Positions 55,140-64,000 of a DNA stretch of 64,000 nt are shown in pieces (the stretch's first letter is position 1; each line of letters starts with the position of its first letter). The stretch is from contig NZ_JASBRH010000011.1 of NCBI RefSeq assembly GCF_029961155.1, positions 80,200-144,199 of the forward strand. The letters are read 5' to 3'. The position numbers and the translations under genes were made by a program. The DNA is from Pontibacterium granulatum. Its GTDB lineage: Bacteria; Pseudomonadota; Gammaproteobacteria; Pseudomonadales; Balneatricaceae. Below the pieces are notes generated by a model. That model was not told the DNA's origin. It searched no databases and was given only the letters and a program-made list of their open reading frames with translations.

Positions 55140-57407
55140 ATGCTGGAAGTGTTACGCAAGATAGTGCAGGAGGTAAGTACCGCTCCGGATCTGGAGTCGG
55201 TGCTGGATCTGATTGTGCGGCGTATTCAGCGTGCCATGCGGACCCAGGTGTGCTCGGTCTATCTGTACGATGATCAGGCTGAGCGCTACAGTCTGATGGC
55301 CACCCAGGGGTTAAACCCCGACGCAGTGGGTAAAGTCAGTCTGGCGTCCTCTGAAGGTATCGTCAGCGTGGTGGGCCAGCGAGCTGAGCCGATCAATCTG
55401 GAAGATGCTTCACTTCACCCCCGTTATACCTACCTAAAAGACACCGGCGAAGAGCAGTTTCACGCATTTCTGGGTGTGCCGATTATTCACCACCGTGATG
55501 TTTTGGGGGTGTTGGTTGTACAGCAGAAGGAGGTCCGTCGTTTCGATGAGAGCGAGGAGGCCTTCCTGGTTACTCTCTCCGCGCAGCTGGCGGGTGTCAT
55601 AGCCCATGCTGAAGCCACCGGGCTGATTAAGCCGCAGGAGGGCGAGAGCGAAAACGAGCGTCGCTTTGAAGGTATCGCCGGTTCACCGGGGGTGGCGGTA
55701 GGGCATATCGTGGTGATTGCGCCGCCAGCGGATCTGGGGGCAGTACCCGATAAAGTCGCCAACGATATCGATAAAGAGATCGAAAAATTTGAGGCGGCAC
55801 TGGCCGCGGTACGGCGTGACATTAAGGTCGTCGGACGCAGTCTATCCAAGCGTTTGCGCGCGGAAGAGCAGGCGCTGTTTGATGTGTATCTGCGTATGCT
55901 GGATGACAATGCCCTGGCGGGTGAGATTATCGAGCAGATACGCAACGGCCAGTGGGCGCAGGGTGCGCTGCGTAACGTGGTCATGGAGCATGTGAAACAG
56001 TTCTCCATGATGGATGATCCGTACCTGCGTGAGCGCGCCACCGACATCAAGGATCTGGGGAGGCGTGTGCTGGCCTATATGCAGGAGTCCGGTCCGGCTG
56101 AAATAGAGTTTCCAGAAGATACGATTTTGGTGGCCGACGAGCTGACGCCTGCCATGCTGGGTGAAGTGCCATCAGATAAATTGATGGGGCTGGTCTCCGT
56201 GCACGGTTCTGGTAACTCCCACGCGGCAATCCTGGCGCGTTCCATGGGGATCCCGACCATCATGGGGGCGCTGGATTTACCGTACACCCGCCTGGATGGA
56301 CGTGATGCGATCATTGACGGTTACTCCGGTCGTGTTTATATCGATCCATCCGACGACCTGCGTGTTGCGTATCTGGACATCGTGCGTGGCGAACAGGAGA
56401 TGGCTGCTGAGCTGGCCACGCTGAAAGAGATGCCGGCGGAAACCCGTGATGGCTTCCGTATGCCTCTGTGGGTAAACACCGGGCTGGTGGCGGACGTGGC
56501 CCGTGCGCTGGAGCGTGGTGCCGAGGGGATCGGTCTTTACCGTACCGAGATCCCGTTTATGATCCGTGATTTCTTCCCGAGTGAGCAGGAGCAGCTGCAG
56601 ACTTACCGGCGTCAGCTGGAGGCTTTCCATCCGCGGCCAGTGACTATGCGTACGCTGGACATTGGCGGGGACAAGGCCTTGCCGTACTTCCCTATCGAAG
56701 AGGAAAACCCGTTCCTGGGCTGGCGTGGCATCCGTGTCACCCTGGATCACCCGGAGATCTTCCTGGTGCAGGTGCGTGCGATGCTGCGTGCCGGCGAAGG
56801 CCTGGGTAACCTGCGCATTATGTTGCCGATGGTGACCAGTGTGCATGAAGTGGATGAGGCGAACCGCCAGATCGACCGTGCGCTGTCTGAATTGCGCGAT
56901 GAAGGTTATCAGATCGAACGTCCGCAGGTGGGTGTGATGGTCGAGGTGCCAGCGGCCGTGTATCAGGTGCGTCGTTTTGCCCGTCGGGTTGATTTTATAT
57001 CCGTGGGTTCCAATGACCTGACCCAGTACCTGCTGGCGGTGGACCGCAACAACCCGCGTGTGGCGGGGCTGTATGTGTCCTACCATCCGGCGGTACTGCG
57101 TGCGCTGGAATACATCGCCCGCGAAGCGCATAAAGAGAGTGTGCCGGTATCAATCTGTGGTGAGATGGCGGCCGATCCGGGTGGCGCGCTGCTGCTGATG
57201 GGGATGGGCTACGACGTGCTGTCGATGAACGCCACCAACCTGCCAAAGGTGAAGTCGGCGATCCGTAACGTCACCAAGGTGGAAGCCGATGAGCTGTTGC
57301 AGCAAGTGATGGGTATGGACGATGCTGACAAGATTCATCAGTTGTTGCGTCGTCGCTTGCGCGAACTGGGGCTGTCGCAGCTGACCCGTCCGGTGATCCC
57401 GGATTAA
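55140..57407 (+). CDS. ptsP: PEP-protein phosphotransferase of the nitrogen PTS (EI-Ntr)
   Basis: A 755-aa cytosolic enzyme. An N-terminal GAF domain (about 1-160, ending QLAGVIAHAEATG) is followed by the enzyme-I domains: the phosphohistidine in GSGNSHAAILARSMGIPTIMG (His within NSHAAI, about residue 361) and the PEP-binding RTEIPFM, IGSNDLTQY-type block (VGSNDLTQYLLAVDRNNPRV, in part) and CGEMAADP. It overlaps by 4 bp, tail to tail, with the NRDE gene. Confidence 0.95.
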   Translation: MLEVLRKIVQEVSTAPDLESVLDLIVRRIQRAMRTQVCSVYLYDDQAERYSLMATQGLNPDAVGKVSLASSEGIVSVVGQRAEPINLEDASLHPRYTYLKDTGEEQFHAFLGVPIIHHRDVLGVLVVQQKEVRRFDESEEAFLVTLSAQLAGVIAHAEATGLIKPQEGESENERRFEGIAGSPGVAVGHIVVIAPPADLGAVPDKVANDIDKEIEKFEAALAAVRRDIKVVGRSLSKRLRAEEQALFDVYLRMLDDNALAGEIIEQIRNGQWAQGALRNVVMEHVKQFSMMDDPYLRERATDIKDLGRRVLAYMQESGPAEIEFPEDTILVADELTPAMLGEVPSDKLMGLVSVHGSGNSHAAILARSMGIPTIMGALDLPYTRLDGRDAIIDGYSGRVYIDPSDDLRVAYLDIVRGEQEMAAELATLKEMPAETRDGFRMPLWVNTGLVADVARALERGAEGIGLYRTEIPFMIRDFFPSEQEQLQTYRRQLEAFHPRPVTMRTLDIGGDKALPYFPIEEENPFLGWRGIRVTLDHPEIFLVQVRAMLRAGEGLGNLRIMLPMVTSVHEVDEANRQIDRALSELRDEGYQIERPQVGVMVEVPAAVYQVRRFARRVDFISVGSNDLTQYLLAVDRNNPRVAGLYVSYHPAVLRALEYIAREAHKESVPVSICGEMAADPGGALLLMGMGYDVLSMNATNLPKVKSAIRNVTKVEADELLQQVMGMDDADKIHQLLRRRLRELGLSQLTRPVIPD

Positions 57408-58198
57408 TCCCCTTCCCGGCCTGCAGCGCCAATGGCAGGTAGCTGCAGGTCAAATTCCTGAACCTCCGTATTGCCCTCAACGTCAAAGGTCTGCTCGCGC
57501 AGGTAGGTGCTGCCGTCCGGTTTCTGCATCAGCAGTGTGATGGCGCGGGTGCCGTAACTTTCCGACTGGATAAAGCAGGATGAGAGCATGCGTTCCCACT
57601 CCAGGCTGATACCTGTGTCGGGCAGGTGTTCGTCCGGTGCCCGTTCACGATCCTGCATCAGTGCCAGCAGGGCGTCACGGTTGGGTTCTCGCTCTTGCAG
57701 CAGCTGGCGCAATCCATCTCGTACTTTCCTTACTTTCGGCCAGGGTGTGTCCAGCAGTGCATTGGAGAGACCGTAGACGCCGGCGCTGATCCTTGTGGCT
57801 GGGTTGTTCTGCCGATTGCTCAGGTAGTGCAGGCCGCTTGCATCGCCCAGTAGCAGGTTGAAGGCGCCATAAGCTTGTTGTTCGGACTCCAGAGTGTGCA
57901 GGTAGTCTCTTGCCGGTTGGGAACCGCCCAGGAAATGACGGGTCAGATCGCCCCGGGAGCGCAGGCCGTCGCGTTTATCCCGGCCGTTGCGGTGGTTGGT
58001 GACTGTGGCAAAACGTCCGCTCTGGTTCAGGCCCAGCCAGGTGCCACCCTGCTCAAGGTCTCGTCCGGCCAATATCTGGGGAGTGTCCGGCCAGTGGTGC
58101 ACCGCTTGGCTGGGGCGCAGGAAGAACTCGTCCCGGTTGGCCAGCAGGATCAGGGAATACTCTGGGTGGCTGTTGTAGGCGAACGTGATCAGGCACAT
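57404..58198 (-). CDS. NRDE family protein (TANGO2-like)
   Basis: A 264-aa protein starting MCLITFAYNSHPEYSLILLA and NRDEFFLRP. The N-terminal Cys2 and the NRDE motif are family-defining; Cys2 suggests an Ntn-type fold, although the activity is not established. WPDTPQILAGRDLEQGGTWLG is also conserved. Eukaryotic TANGO2 relatives have been linked to heme or lipid handling; that should not be transferred here without proof. Confidence 0.85.
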   Translation of the reverse strand: MCLITFAYNSHPEYSLILLANRDEFFLRPSQAVHHWPDTPQILAGRDLEQGGTWLGLNQSGRFATVTNHRNGRDKRDGLRSRGDLTRHFLGGSQPARDYLHTLESEQQAYGAFNLLLGDASGLHYLSNRQNNPATRISAGVYGLSNALLDTPWPKVRKVRDGLRQLLQEREPNRDALLALMQDRERAPDEHLPDTGISLEWERMLSSCFIQSESYGTRAITLLMQKPDGSTYLREQTFDVEGNTEVQEFDLQLPAIGAAGREGD

Positions 58199-58313
58199 GT
58201 TGTCATTTCAATAACCAGGGTGGACCGCTAATATAGGCGCTTCCCAACGGGCGGAGCAAGCCGCGGCTGTCGATGCGGGCAGCGAAGCGTGGCGTAAAAC
58301 AAAGGATTTCCCT

Positions 58314-59114
58314 ATGATCTTAACCCTATTGATGTACCTGGTGCTGGGAGCAGTTGCCGGTGTAGTGGCAGGCTTGTTTGGTATTGGTGGTGGTCTGCTG
58401 ATCGTGCCGGTGCTGATCTTTAGTTTTTCTGCGCAGGGGATGTCTCCAGATGTGCTGACCCATGCTGCCGTGGCGACGTCACTGGCGACCATTGTGGTGA
58501 CGTCCATCAGCTCAGTACGGGCGCATCATAAGCGCGGGGCCGTGCGTTGGGATTTGTTTAAGCCGATCAGCCTGGGTATCCTGTTGGGCGCGTTTCTGGG
58601 TGTGAAGATCGCCGGCATGATGCCGGGCTCGATCCTGCAGATGGTGTTTGGTGTATTTGCGCTCTGCGTGGCAGCGCAGATGGCGTTTGGTCTAAAACCG
58701 TCTGCCGGTGATGAACCGCCGGCTGCAACCATGCTGGGTATTGGTGGCACCTTTATCGGTTCACTATCCGCTGTTTTTGGAATCGGTGGCGGCACCCTGA
58801 CGGTGCCGTTTCTGACCTGGAAGCAGGTGCAGATGCAGCAGGCGGTGGCCACCTCTGCGGCCTGTGGTTTGCCGATCGCCTTGATGGGGGCGATGACCAA
58901 TGTCTGGGAGGGCTGGGGTAATGCCCAGACGGACGAGTGGAGTCTGGGCTACGTCTACCTGCCTGCTTTTGCCGGAATTGTGATTACCAGTTCTCTGTTC
59001 GCCAAGTTCGGCGCCCGTTTGGCGCACAGCCTGCCTGCGCCAACGCTGAAACGTTTTTTTGCTGTTTTCCTGCTCTGTGTGGGTACATATCTGATCGGAA
59101 AAAACCTGTTCTGA
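58314..59114 (+). CDS. Sulfite exporter TauE/SafE family membrane protein
   Basis: A 266-aa inner-membrane protein with two similar halves of four helices. Both begin with a Gly-rich motif: AGVVAGLFGIGGGLLIVPVL (about 15-34) and LSAVFGIGGGTLTVPFL (about 148-164). Homologues export sulfite, sulfoacetate or similar organic anions. AAGGA lies before the ATG. The neighbours (lgt, thyA) give no clue to its substrate. Confidence 0.87.
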   Translation: MILTLLMYLVLGAVAGVVAGLFGIGGGLLIVPVLIFSFSAQGMSPDVLTHAAVATSLATIVVTSISSVRAHHKRGAVRWDLFKPISLGILLGAFLGVKIAGMMPGSILQMVFGVFALCVAAQMAFGLKPSAGDEPPAATMLGIGGTFIGSLSAVFGIGGGTLTVPFLTWKQVQMQQAVATSAACGLPIALMGAMTNVWEGWGNAQTDEWSLGYVYLPAFAGIVITSSLFAKFGARLAHSLPAPTLKRFFAVFLLCVGTYLIGKNLF

Positions 59115-59123
59115 GGAATTACT

Positions 59124-59921
59124 ATGTGGGTGCATGATATTGATCCGGTGTTGTTGAATGTCGGGCCGCTGAAGGTTCACTGGTATGGGGTTATGTATCT
59201 GGTGGGCTTTGCCGCGGCCTGGTGGCTGGGTTGTGTCCGTGCCCGCAGGCCAGGTTCCGGCTGGACCGAGGAGCAGGTGTCTGACTTGGTGTTCTGGGGG
59301 GCGATGGGGGTTGTGCTTGGTGGGCGCTTTGGCTACGTGCTGTTCTACAACTTCGAACAGTTCCTGTCGGACCCGCTCTGGCTGTTTGCGGTATGGGAAG
59401 GTGGTATGTCTTTTCATGGCGGTTTGTTGGGTGTGATCGTTGTGCTTTGGATGTGGGGGCGCAAGCACGAAAAATCGTTGCTGGAGATGGGCGACTTTGT
59501 GGCTCCGCTGATCCCGATCGGCCTGGGGGCTGGGCGTGTGGGTAACTTTATCGGCGGTGAACTGTGGGGCCGCGCGACCGACCTGCCGTGGGGGGTTGTC
59601 TTCCCGCGTGCTGCGGACGGGCTGACCCGACATCCTTCCCAACTATATGAATTTGCACTTGAGGGTGTGCTGCTCTTTATTATCCTTTGGTGGTATTCCA
59701 GTCGCCCGCGTCCTCGCATGGCGGTGTCTGGTCTATTCTTGATGCTTTATGGCTTGTTCCGCAGCTTGGTAGAGTTGGTGCGGGAGCCGGACAGTCATTT
59801 GGGTTTCCTGGCGTTCGACTGGCTGACGATGGGACAGCTGTTGTCCGTACCGATGATCCTGATCGGGCTGGGGATGATTGGTGTGGCGTACGCTCGCAGT
59901 GTAGAATCGGCAAATAAGTGA
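59124..59921 (+). CDS. lgt: Prolipoprotein diacylglyceryl transferase
   Basis: A 265-aa inner-membrane enzyme moving diacylglycerol from phosphatidylglycerol to the lipobox cysteine of prolipoproteins. The signature [14 protein letters not shown] (about 136-149) with the essential Arg, plus [11 protein letters not shown] and HPSQLYE, are intact. About seven helices. It lies 9 bp after the TauE gene and 31 bp before thyA; lgt-thyA is a widely conserved pair. Confidence 0.96.
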   Translation: MWVHDIDPVLLNVGPLKVHWYGVMYLVGFAAAWWLGCVRARRPGSGWTEEQVSDLVFWGAMGVVLGGRFGYVLFYNFEQFLSDPLWLFAVWEGGMSFHGGLLGVIVVLWMWGRKHEKSLLEMGDFVAPLIPIGLGAGRVGNFIGGELWGRATDLPWGVVFPRAADGLTRHPSQLYEFALEGVLLFIILWWYSSRPRPRMAVSGLFLMLYGLFRSLVELVREPDSHLGFLAFDWLTMGQLLSVPMILIGLGMIGVAYARSVESANK

Positions 59922-59952
59922 TTTTTTATATAAGAGAAGGGCGAGATCAATA

Positions 59953-60795
59953 ATGCAGCAGTACCTGGATCTGATGCGGGATATTTTGGAAAACGGCACC
60001 GACAAAGGGGACAGAACCGGTACCGGAACCCGTTCCGTATTCGGTCGTCAGCTGCGCTTTGATCTGTCGGAAGGTTTTCCGCTGCTGACCACGAAAAAGG
60101 TCCATCTCAAGTCGATCATCTACGAGTTGCTGTGGTTCCTCGATGGCAATACCAATAACAACTGGCTGAAAGAGCGCGGTGTATCGATCTGGGACGAGTG
60201 GGCGCTGGAAGACGGTGACCTCGGTCCGGTATACGGCAAGCAGTGGCGTTCCTGGCAGTGTCCGGATGGTAGTACCATCGACCAGATCAGCCAGGTGGTC
60301 GAGCAGATCAAGAAAACCCCGAACTCGCGCCGTCTCATTGTCAGTGGCTGGAACCCGGCTGACCTGCCGGATGAAACCGTCAGCCCGCAAGACAATGTCC
60401 GCAACGGTAAGGCTGCACTGCCACCGTGCCATACGCTTTTCCAGTTTTATGTGCTCGATGGCAAATTAAGCTGTCAGCTCTACCAGCGCAGTGCTGACTA
60501 TGTGCTGGGTGTTCCTTTTAACATCGCATCGTACGCATTGCTGACGCACATGATTGCTCAACAGTGTGACCTGGATGTCGGAGACTTTGTTCACACCTTT
60601 GGTGATGCGCATCTGTATCAGGACCACATCAACGATCCGGCCATCGTGCAGGAACAACTTTCCCGTGCGCCGCGGAAGAAGCCGAAGTTGGTGATTAAGC
60701 GCAAACCAGAGAGTCTGTTTGACTATCGATTCGAAGATTTTGAAGTAGTTGATTATGACCCGTATCCGGCGATACGGGCCGCAGTATCAATTTGA
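59953..60795 (+). CDS. thyA: Thymidylate synthase
   Basis: A 280-aa enzyme making dTMP from dUMP and 5,10-methylene-THF. The nucleophilic cysteine is in [10 protein letters not shown], the phosphate-binding arginines in [12 protein letters not shown] and [10 protein letters not shown]. It is about 16 residues longer than the E. coli enzyme; the extra residues lie between WNPADLPDE and LPPCH ([14 protein letters not shown]), just before the catalytic cysteine. The next gene is folA, its metabolic partner, 9 bp away. Confidence 0.96.
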   Translation: MQQYLDLMRDILENGTDKGDRTGTGTRSVFGRQLRFDLSEGFPLLTTKKVHLKSIIYELLWFLDGNTNNNWLKERGVSIWDEWALEDGDLGPVYGKQWRSWQCPDGSTIDQISQVVEQIKKTPNSRRLIVSGWNPADLPDETVSPQDNVRNGKAALPPCHTLFQFYVLDGKLSCQLYQRSADYVLGVPFNIASYALLTHMIAQQCDLDVGDFVHTFGDAHLYQDHINDPAIVQEQLSRAPRKKPKLVIKRKPESLFDYRFEDFEVVDYDPYPAIRAAVSI

Positions 60796-60804
60796 GGAAA
60801 GAAC

Positions 60805-61308
60805 ATGAGGCTGGCAATCATTGTCGCTCAGGCGGAAAACCGGGTCATCGGCATCAACAACAAGTTGCCATGGCATCTGCCTGAAGATCTGCGTTACTTC
60901 AAGCAGGTTACGATGTCGAAACCTATCATCATGGGGCGTAAGACCTATGAGTCGATCGGGCGACCGTTGCCGGGCCGTACCAATATTGTGATCTCCAGGC
61001 AGGAGGGCTACGCACCGGAGGGTGTCAAAGTGGTGCCGAGTCTGGAGGCTGCAATAGAACTGGCGCAGAGCATCTGTGTGATTGATGGCGCGGAAGAAGC
61101 GATGGTGATTGGTGGTGCTCAGATCTATGAGCAGGCGCTGACCCGTGCTGACCGGCTGTATCTGACACAGGTTCATGCCAGTGTGGAGGGTGATGCCTGG
61201 TTCCCGGCATTCGCGATGGAAGAGTGGCGCGAGGTCGGGCGCGAGGACTTCACGGCAATGGAACCAAACCCCTACGATTACAGTTTTATCGTGTTGGACC
61301 GGGTGTAA
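60805..61308 (+). CDS. folA: Dihydrofolate reductase
   Basis: A 167-aa NADPH-dependent enzyme regenerating THF from the DHF made by ThyA. IVAQAENRVIGINNKLPWHLPEDL has the N-terminal signature (here in part: NKLPWHLPEDLRYFK), with the catalytic acidic residue in LPED and PIIMGRKTYESIGRPLPGR for the cofactor. GAQIYEQAL closes the NADPH site. Confidence 0.96.
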   Translation: MRLAIIVAQAENRVIGINNKLPWHLPEDLRYFKQVTMSKPIIMGRKTYESIGRPLPGRTNIVISRQEGYAPEGVKVVPSLEAAIELAQSICVIDGAEEAMVIGGAQIYEQALTRADRLYLTQVHASVEGDAWFPAFAMEEWREVGREDFTAMEPNPYDYSFIVLDRV

Positions 61309-61324
61309 CGAAGGATAAAGTAGT

Positions 61325-62299
61325 ATGGCAATCCGTTCGTTGTTGTCTATCCTGGCTGACGGACGCTTTCATTCCGGGCGAGAGCTTGGAGAGGTATTAG
61401 GCGTAAGCCGAAGCGCCATATGGAAGCAGATCCGCAAGCTGGAAGAGTTCGGCTTGGAAATTTACAGTGTCAAAGGACGTGGTTATCGGGTGCCGGGCGG
61501 GCTGGACCTGCTGGACCTGGATCAGATCGAAGCCGCACTTGAGCCATCGGTGCGTTCGAAGCTGAAAACCATCGAGCTTGACCTCTCTATCCCATCGACT
61601 AATTTGCGGGCATCGCAGAAAAGCCAGGCAGCTGATTGCCATGGTCACGTGTTTGTTGCCGAACAGCAAACCGCCGGCCGGGGTCGGCGCGGGCGTCAAT
61701 GGGAGAGTCCTTTTGGGCGTAATCTCTATTTCTCGCTGGTCTGGCGCTTCGATAATGGCGCGGCTGCACTGGAAGGTTTGAGTCTTCTGGTGGGGTTGAG
61801 TCTGGTTAAAGCGATACAGAGGCTGGGTGCAGACGGTGTGCAGCTGAAGTGGCCGAATGACCTGTTGTGGCAGGAGCGCAAGCTGGCGGGTATTTTGCTG
61901 GAAATGACCGGTGATGCTTCGGGTGAGTGCCAGGTGGTGATTGGTGTTGGTGTTAATGTCGCGATGCCTGTCGACTATGCCGCTGCCATTGATCAGCCTT
62001 GGGTTGACCTGCAGACGGCGATGGGGCGCAAGGTCTCACGCAATGTGCTGTTAGCGGCGGTGTTGGATGAGCTTGTGCCGGCGCTGGAACAGTTTGCCAT
62101 CGATGGTTTTGCGCCGTTGGTTGATCAGTGGCATCAGTGGCATGCCTACCAGGACGAGCCGGTAAACCTGTTTGTCGGTCAGAGTACGCTGGAAGGTGTA
62201 TGTCGTGGTGTCGATCGCAGTGGTGCGCTGTTGCTGGAAACAGCAGAGGGATTACGCAGTTTTCACGGTGGTGAAGTGAGCGTCAGACGCACAAGATGA
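61325..62299 (+). CDS. birA: Bifunctional biotin-protein ligase / biotin operon repressor
   Basis: A 324-aa protein. The N-terminal winged HTH (GRELGEVLGVSRSAIWKQIR, about 18-37) is the repressor part; the central ligase has GRGRRGRQWESPFGRNL (biotinyl-AMP loop) and KWPNDLLW, and a C-terminal SH3-like domain follows. It activates biotin, loads carriers and represses bio genes. It overlaps coaX by 4 bp. Confidence 0.95.
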   Translation: MAIRSLLSILADGRFHSGRELGEVLGVSRSAIWKQIRKLEEFGLEIYSVKGRGYRVPGGLDLLDLDQIEAALEPSVRSKLKTIELDLSIPSTNLRASQKSQAADCHGHVFVAEQQTAGRGRRGRQWESPFGRNLYFSLVWRFDNGAAALEGLSLLVGLSLVKAIQRLGADGVQLKWPNDLLWQERKLAGILLEMTGDASGECQVVIGVGVNVAMPVDYAAAIDQPWVDLQTAMGRKVSRNVLLAAVLDELVPALEQFAIDGFAPLVDQWHQWHAYQDEPVNLFVGQSTLEGVCRGVDRSGALLLETAEGLRSFHGGEVSVRRTR

Positions 62300-63015
62300 T
62301 CCTTGATATCGATGTGGGCAATACCCTGCTGAAGTGGCGAACCGTCGAGGCGGGCGTGGTGCAGGACCGCGGCCGTTGCCCGACCCGAGAGCTTACAACA
62401 GCAATGCCTGCAGAGTGGCCCGCTCAGATTGAACGGGTCCGTATATCGAATGTGGCCGGTCCGGTCGTGGCCGGCCTTCTCCTTGCATACTGTGAAGCGC
62501 GCTGGAGCTGTCAGCCTGAATTCGCAGTCACCCGTCACCAGGCTGCCGGTGTCACCAATAGCTATAGTGATCCGTCCCGTATGGGTGTGGATCGCTGGTT
62601 GGCGATGCTGGCAGCGTTTAATGACTGCAACAGGGCCTGTTGTATTGTGGACTGTGGTAGTGCCATTACTGTGGACTATGTGGAGCAGGATGGTCAGCAT
62701 CGGGGTGGTTTTATCATTCCGGGTTTGCGTCTGATGTCAGAGAGTCTGCAGCGAAACACGGCCGAGGTGCTGGTGGATCGCACGATCGACCGGTTTGAAA
62801 CCGCGCCGGGCCGGCACACCTCTGCCGCCGTTACGCACGGTATCAACTTCGCCTTTCAGGCGCTGCAGGAAAAGCTGACCCGTGAGCTGGAAGATGATGC
62901 GTTGGATGCGCTCTATATAACGGGCGGCGACGGAGTGCTGTTTCACCAGTTGGCTGGGGTGGGGCAGTTGCATCCCGACCTGGTGATGGAAGGTTTGTGC
63001 TGGTCGCTGGGTTAG
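62296..63015 (+). CDS. coaX: Type III pantothenate kinase
   Basis: A 239-aa ASKHA-fold kinase for the first step of coenzyme A synthesis. Motifs: DVGNTLLKW (phosphate 1, about 4-12), MGVDRWLAMLAA and CGSAITVDYV (phosphate 2, about 122-131). birA-coaX coupling is common in pseudomonad-like genomes. Confidence 0.93.
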   Translation: MILDIDVGNTLLKWRTVEAGVVQDRGRCPTRELTTAMPAEWPAQIERVRISNVAGPVVAGLLLAYCEARWSCQPEFAVTRHQAAGVTNSYSDPSRMGVDRWLAMLAAFNDCNRACCIVDCGSAITVDYVEQDGQHRGGFIIPGLRLMSESLQRNTAEVLVDRTIDRFETAPGRHTSAAVTHGINFAFQALQEKLTRELEDDALDALYITGGDGVLFHQLAGVGQLHPDLVMEGLCWSLG

Positions 63016-63170
63016 TCGGGCCCGAGTCTTATCCTTATGATCGCTGCTTGAATAGTGCCTATCGGGCACGGCATATGCTTGCTCTTGTTTAAAAATTAGT
63101 CAATAAAAACAAAGTGCTAAGCGAAACACAGTGGATTTGAAAAAAAATTAAAAAAAGTTGGAATTAGGGG

Positions 63171-63199
63171 TTGCGTCCTAAAAGGGCTGTGGGTAATAT
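63171..63199 (+). promoter_or_regulatory. Promoter of the tRNA-tuf operon (stringent type)
   Basis: TTGCGT (63171-63176), a 17-bp spacer and TAATAT (63194-63199) are followed by the GC-rich discriminator ACGCGCC, the mark of ppGpp/DksA-controlled stable RNA promoters. A-tracts at 63139-63157 are in position for an UP element. Confidence 0.82.
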
Positions 63200-63219
63200 A
63201 CGCGCCACTTCGACGCTGA

Positions 63220-63295
<76 letters not shown>

Positions 63296-63318
63296 TTCAG
63301 CAGCGAAGTATTTGGTAA

Positions 63319-63402
63319 GGTGGGGTTCCCGAGTGGCCAAAGGGATCAGACTGTAAATCTGACGCGCAAGCTTCGGTGGTTCGAATCCACCTCCCACCAC
63401 CA
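63319..63402 (+). tRNA. tyrU: tRNA-Tyr (anticodon GTA)
   Basis: 84 nt with encoded CCA, a long variable arm as expected for tRNA-Tyr, and anticodon stem-loop CAGACTGTAAATCTG. Confidence 0.97.
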
Positions 63403-63418
63403 TTCAGCTTGATCTTAT

Positions 63419-63493
63419 GCGGGTATGGTATAGTGGCTATTACCTCAGCCTTCCAAGCTGAAGAGGCGGGTTCGATTCCCGCTACCCGCTCCA
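63419..63493 (+). tRNA. glyT: tRNA-Gly (anticodon TCC)
   Basis: 75 nt with encoded CCA; anticodon arm CAGCCTTCCAAGCTG; acceptor GCGGGTA pairs with TACCCGC. Confidence 0.97.
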
Positions 63494-63510
63494 GCTGGAG
63501 TATGAGTTGT

Positions 63511-63585
63511 GCTCATGTAGCTCAGGGGTAGAGCACACCCTTGGTAAGGGTGAGGTCGGCGGTTCAAATCCGCCCATGAGCTCCA
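63511..63585 (+). tRNA. thrT: tRNA-Thr (anticodon GGT)
   Basis: 75 nt with encoded CCA; anticodon arm CACCCTTGGTAAGGGTG; acceptor GCTCATG pairs with CATGAGC. Last tRNA before tuf. Confidence 0.97.
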
Positions 63586-63597
63586 GTTTTGATGATG

Positions 63598-63627
63598 AAG
63601 GGCAGATATAGCAATATATCTGCCCTT
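63598..63627 (+). promoter_or_regulatory. Perfect 13-bp hairpin with GCAA tetraloop between thrT and tuf
   Basis: AAGGGCAGATATA, loop GCAA, TATATCTGCCCTT. The stem is perfect and the loop is of the GNRA class. A loose T-rich tract (TGTTATATTTGATTTT) follows. It could separate tRNA processing from tuf mRNA, protect the 5' end after cleavage, or act as a partial terminator. Confidence 0.65.
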
Positions 63628-63671
63628 TGTTATATTTGATTTTCGAAACTTATCGATAGTGGATTGTACTG

Positions 63672-64000
63672 ATGGCTAAGCAAAACTTTGAGCGCTCCAA
63701 GCCGCACGTTAACGTTGGTACCATCGGCCACGTTGACCACGGCAAAACTACACTGACTGCTGCCCTGACTCGCGTATGTGCGGAAGTTTTCGGCGGTGAA
63801 ATGAAAGCGTTCGACCAGATCGATAACGCACCAGAAGAACGTGAGCGTGGTATCACCATCGCAACTTCTCACGTTGAATACGATTCTACTATCCGTCACT
63901 ACGCACACGTAGACTGCCCAGGGCACGCTGACTATGTTAAAAACATGATCACCGGTGCTGCGCAGATGGATGGTGCGATCCTGGTATGTGGTGCGACTGA
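63672..64000 (+). CDS. tuf: Elongation factor Tu, 3' part beyond the window
   Basis: The first 109 codons are present. [20 protein letters not shown]-loop GHVDHGKTT (about 19-27), the switch I sequence [13 protein letters not shown] and the DCPGHADY motif (about 81-88) are intact. EF-Tu brings aminoacyl-tRNA to the ribosome. Codons are strongly biased (CGT, GGT, GCA, GTA), fitting very high expression. Position after the four tRNAs makes it the tufB-type copy. Confidence 0.98.
   Translation, partial: MAKQNFERSKPHVNVGTIGHVDHGKTTLTAALTRVCAEVFGGEMKAFDQIDNAPEERERGITIATSHVEYDSTIRHYAHVDCPGHADYVKNMITGAAQMDGAILVCGAT

Overview
The window looks like a stretch of core chromosome from a marine-type gammaproteobacterium, most likely of the Oceanospirillales/Oceanospirillaceae (Marinobacterium, Amphritea or Neptunomonas-like). 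This rests on gene content and order, not on a database search. Supporting blocks are ilvA-rpiA, argH divergent from hemC-hemD-hemX-hemY, ppx divergent from trxA-rho-ubiD, pepP-ubiH-ubiI-gcvT-gcvH, zapA-6S RNA-ygfA, the psp regulon with its own sigma-54 promoter, and the Thr-Tyr-Gly-Thr tRNA cluster leading into tuf. I see no rRNA operon, prophage, CRISPR array, complete insertion sequence or classical genomic island.

Layout. 1-3.4 kb: partial ilvA, rpiA, a tiny membrane ORF and a mobile-looking repeat element (A). 3.4-12.4 kb: a large AsmA-like DUF748 envelope protein, a YbbA/YbbP-type ABC system divergent from tesA, an orphan sensor kinase and sodB. 12.6-18.2 kb: nucleotide clean-up enzymes (cysQ, nudE, yrfG), the stress chaperones Hsp15 and Hsp33, and pckA. 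18.2-24.8 kb: ppx, trxA, rho, ubiD and a 2Fe-2S flavin reductase, bounded by two REP-type palindromes. 24.8-31.6 kb: heme biosynthesis operon, argH and a lipoate-ligase-like gene. 31.7-35 kb: two transporters, a GcvR-like ACT regulator and a 40-aa membrane ORF. 35-45.6 kb: ygfA, 6S RNA, zapA, a small coiled-coil gene, repeat element B, then ygfB-pepP-ubiH-ubiI, gcvTH, rlmI, repeat element C and tas. 45.7-48.4 kb: pspABC facing pspF. 48.4-54.5 kb: DASS transporter, Usp-like gene, Lon-like protease and a HAD phosphatase. 54.6-63 kb: rppH-ptsP, an NRDE protein, TauE/SafE, lgt-thyA-folA, birA-coaX. 63.2-64 kb: four tRNAs under a stringent-type promoter, then partial tuf.

Functionally the window is housekeeping: one-carbon and glycine metabolism (gcvTH, gcvR, ygfA, thyA, folA), ubiquinone (ubiD, ubiH, ubiI), heme, envelope stress (psp, DUF748, lgt), RNA turnover and termination (rppH, rho) and proteostasis (hslR, hslO, Lon-like).

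The most unusual material is between genes. Three elements (2869-3135, 36571-36833, 44481-44549) share 19-23 bp terminal inverted repeats. The two long copies also share a conserved 12-bp centre separating two internal hairpins whose sequences differ. The short copy looks like an internal-deletion derivative inserted exactly between a stop codon and the next ribosome-binding site. They are non-autonomous and I could not assign them to a known family. Two GTAG-headed double palindromes (18233-18312, 24686-24729) fit the REPIN pattern. Several very small membrane-protein ORFs are also worth checking.
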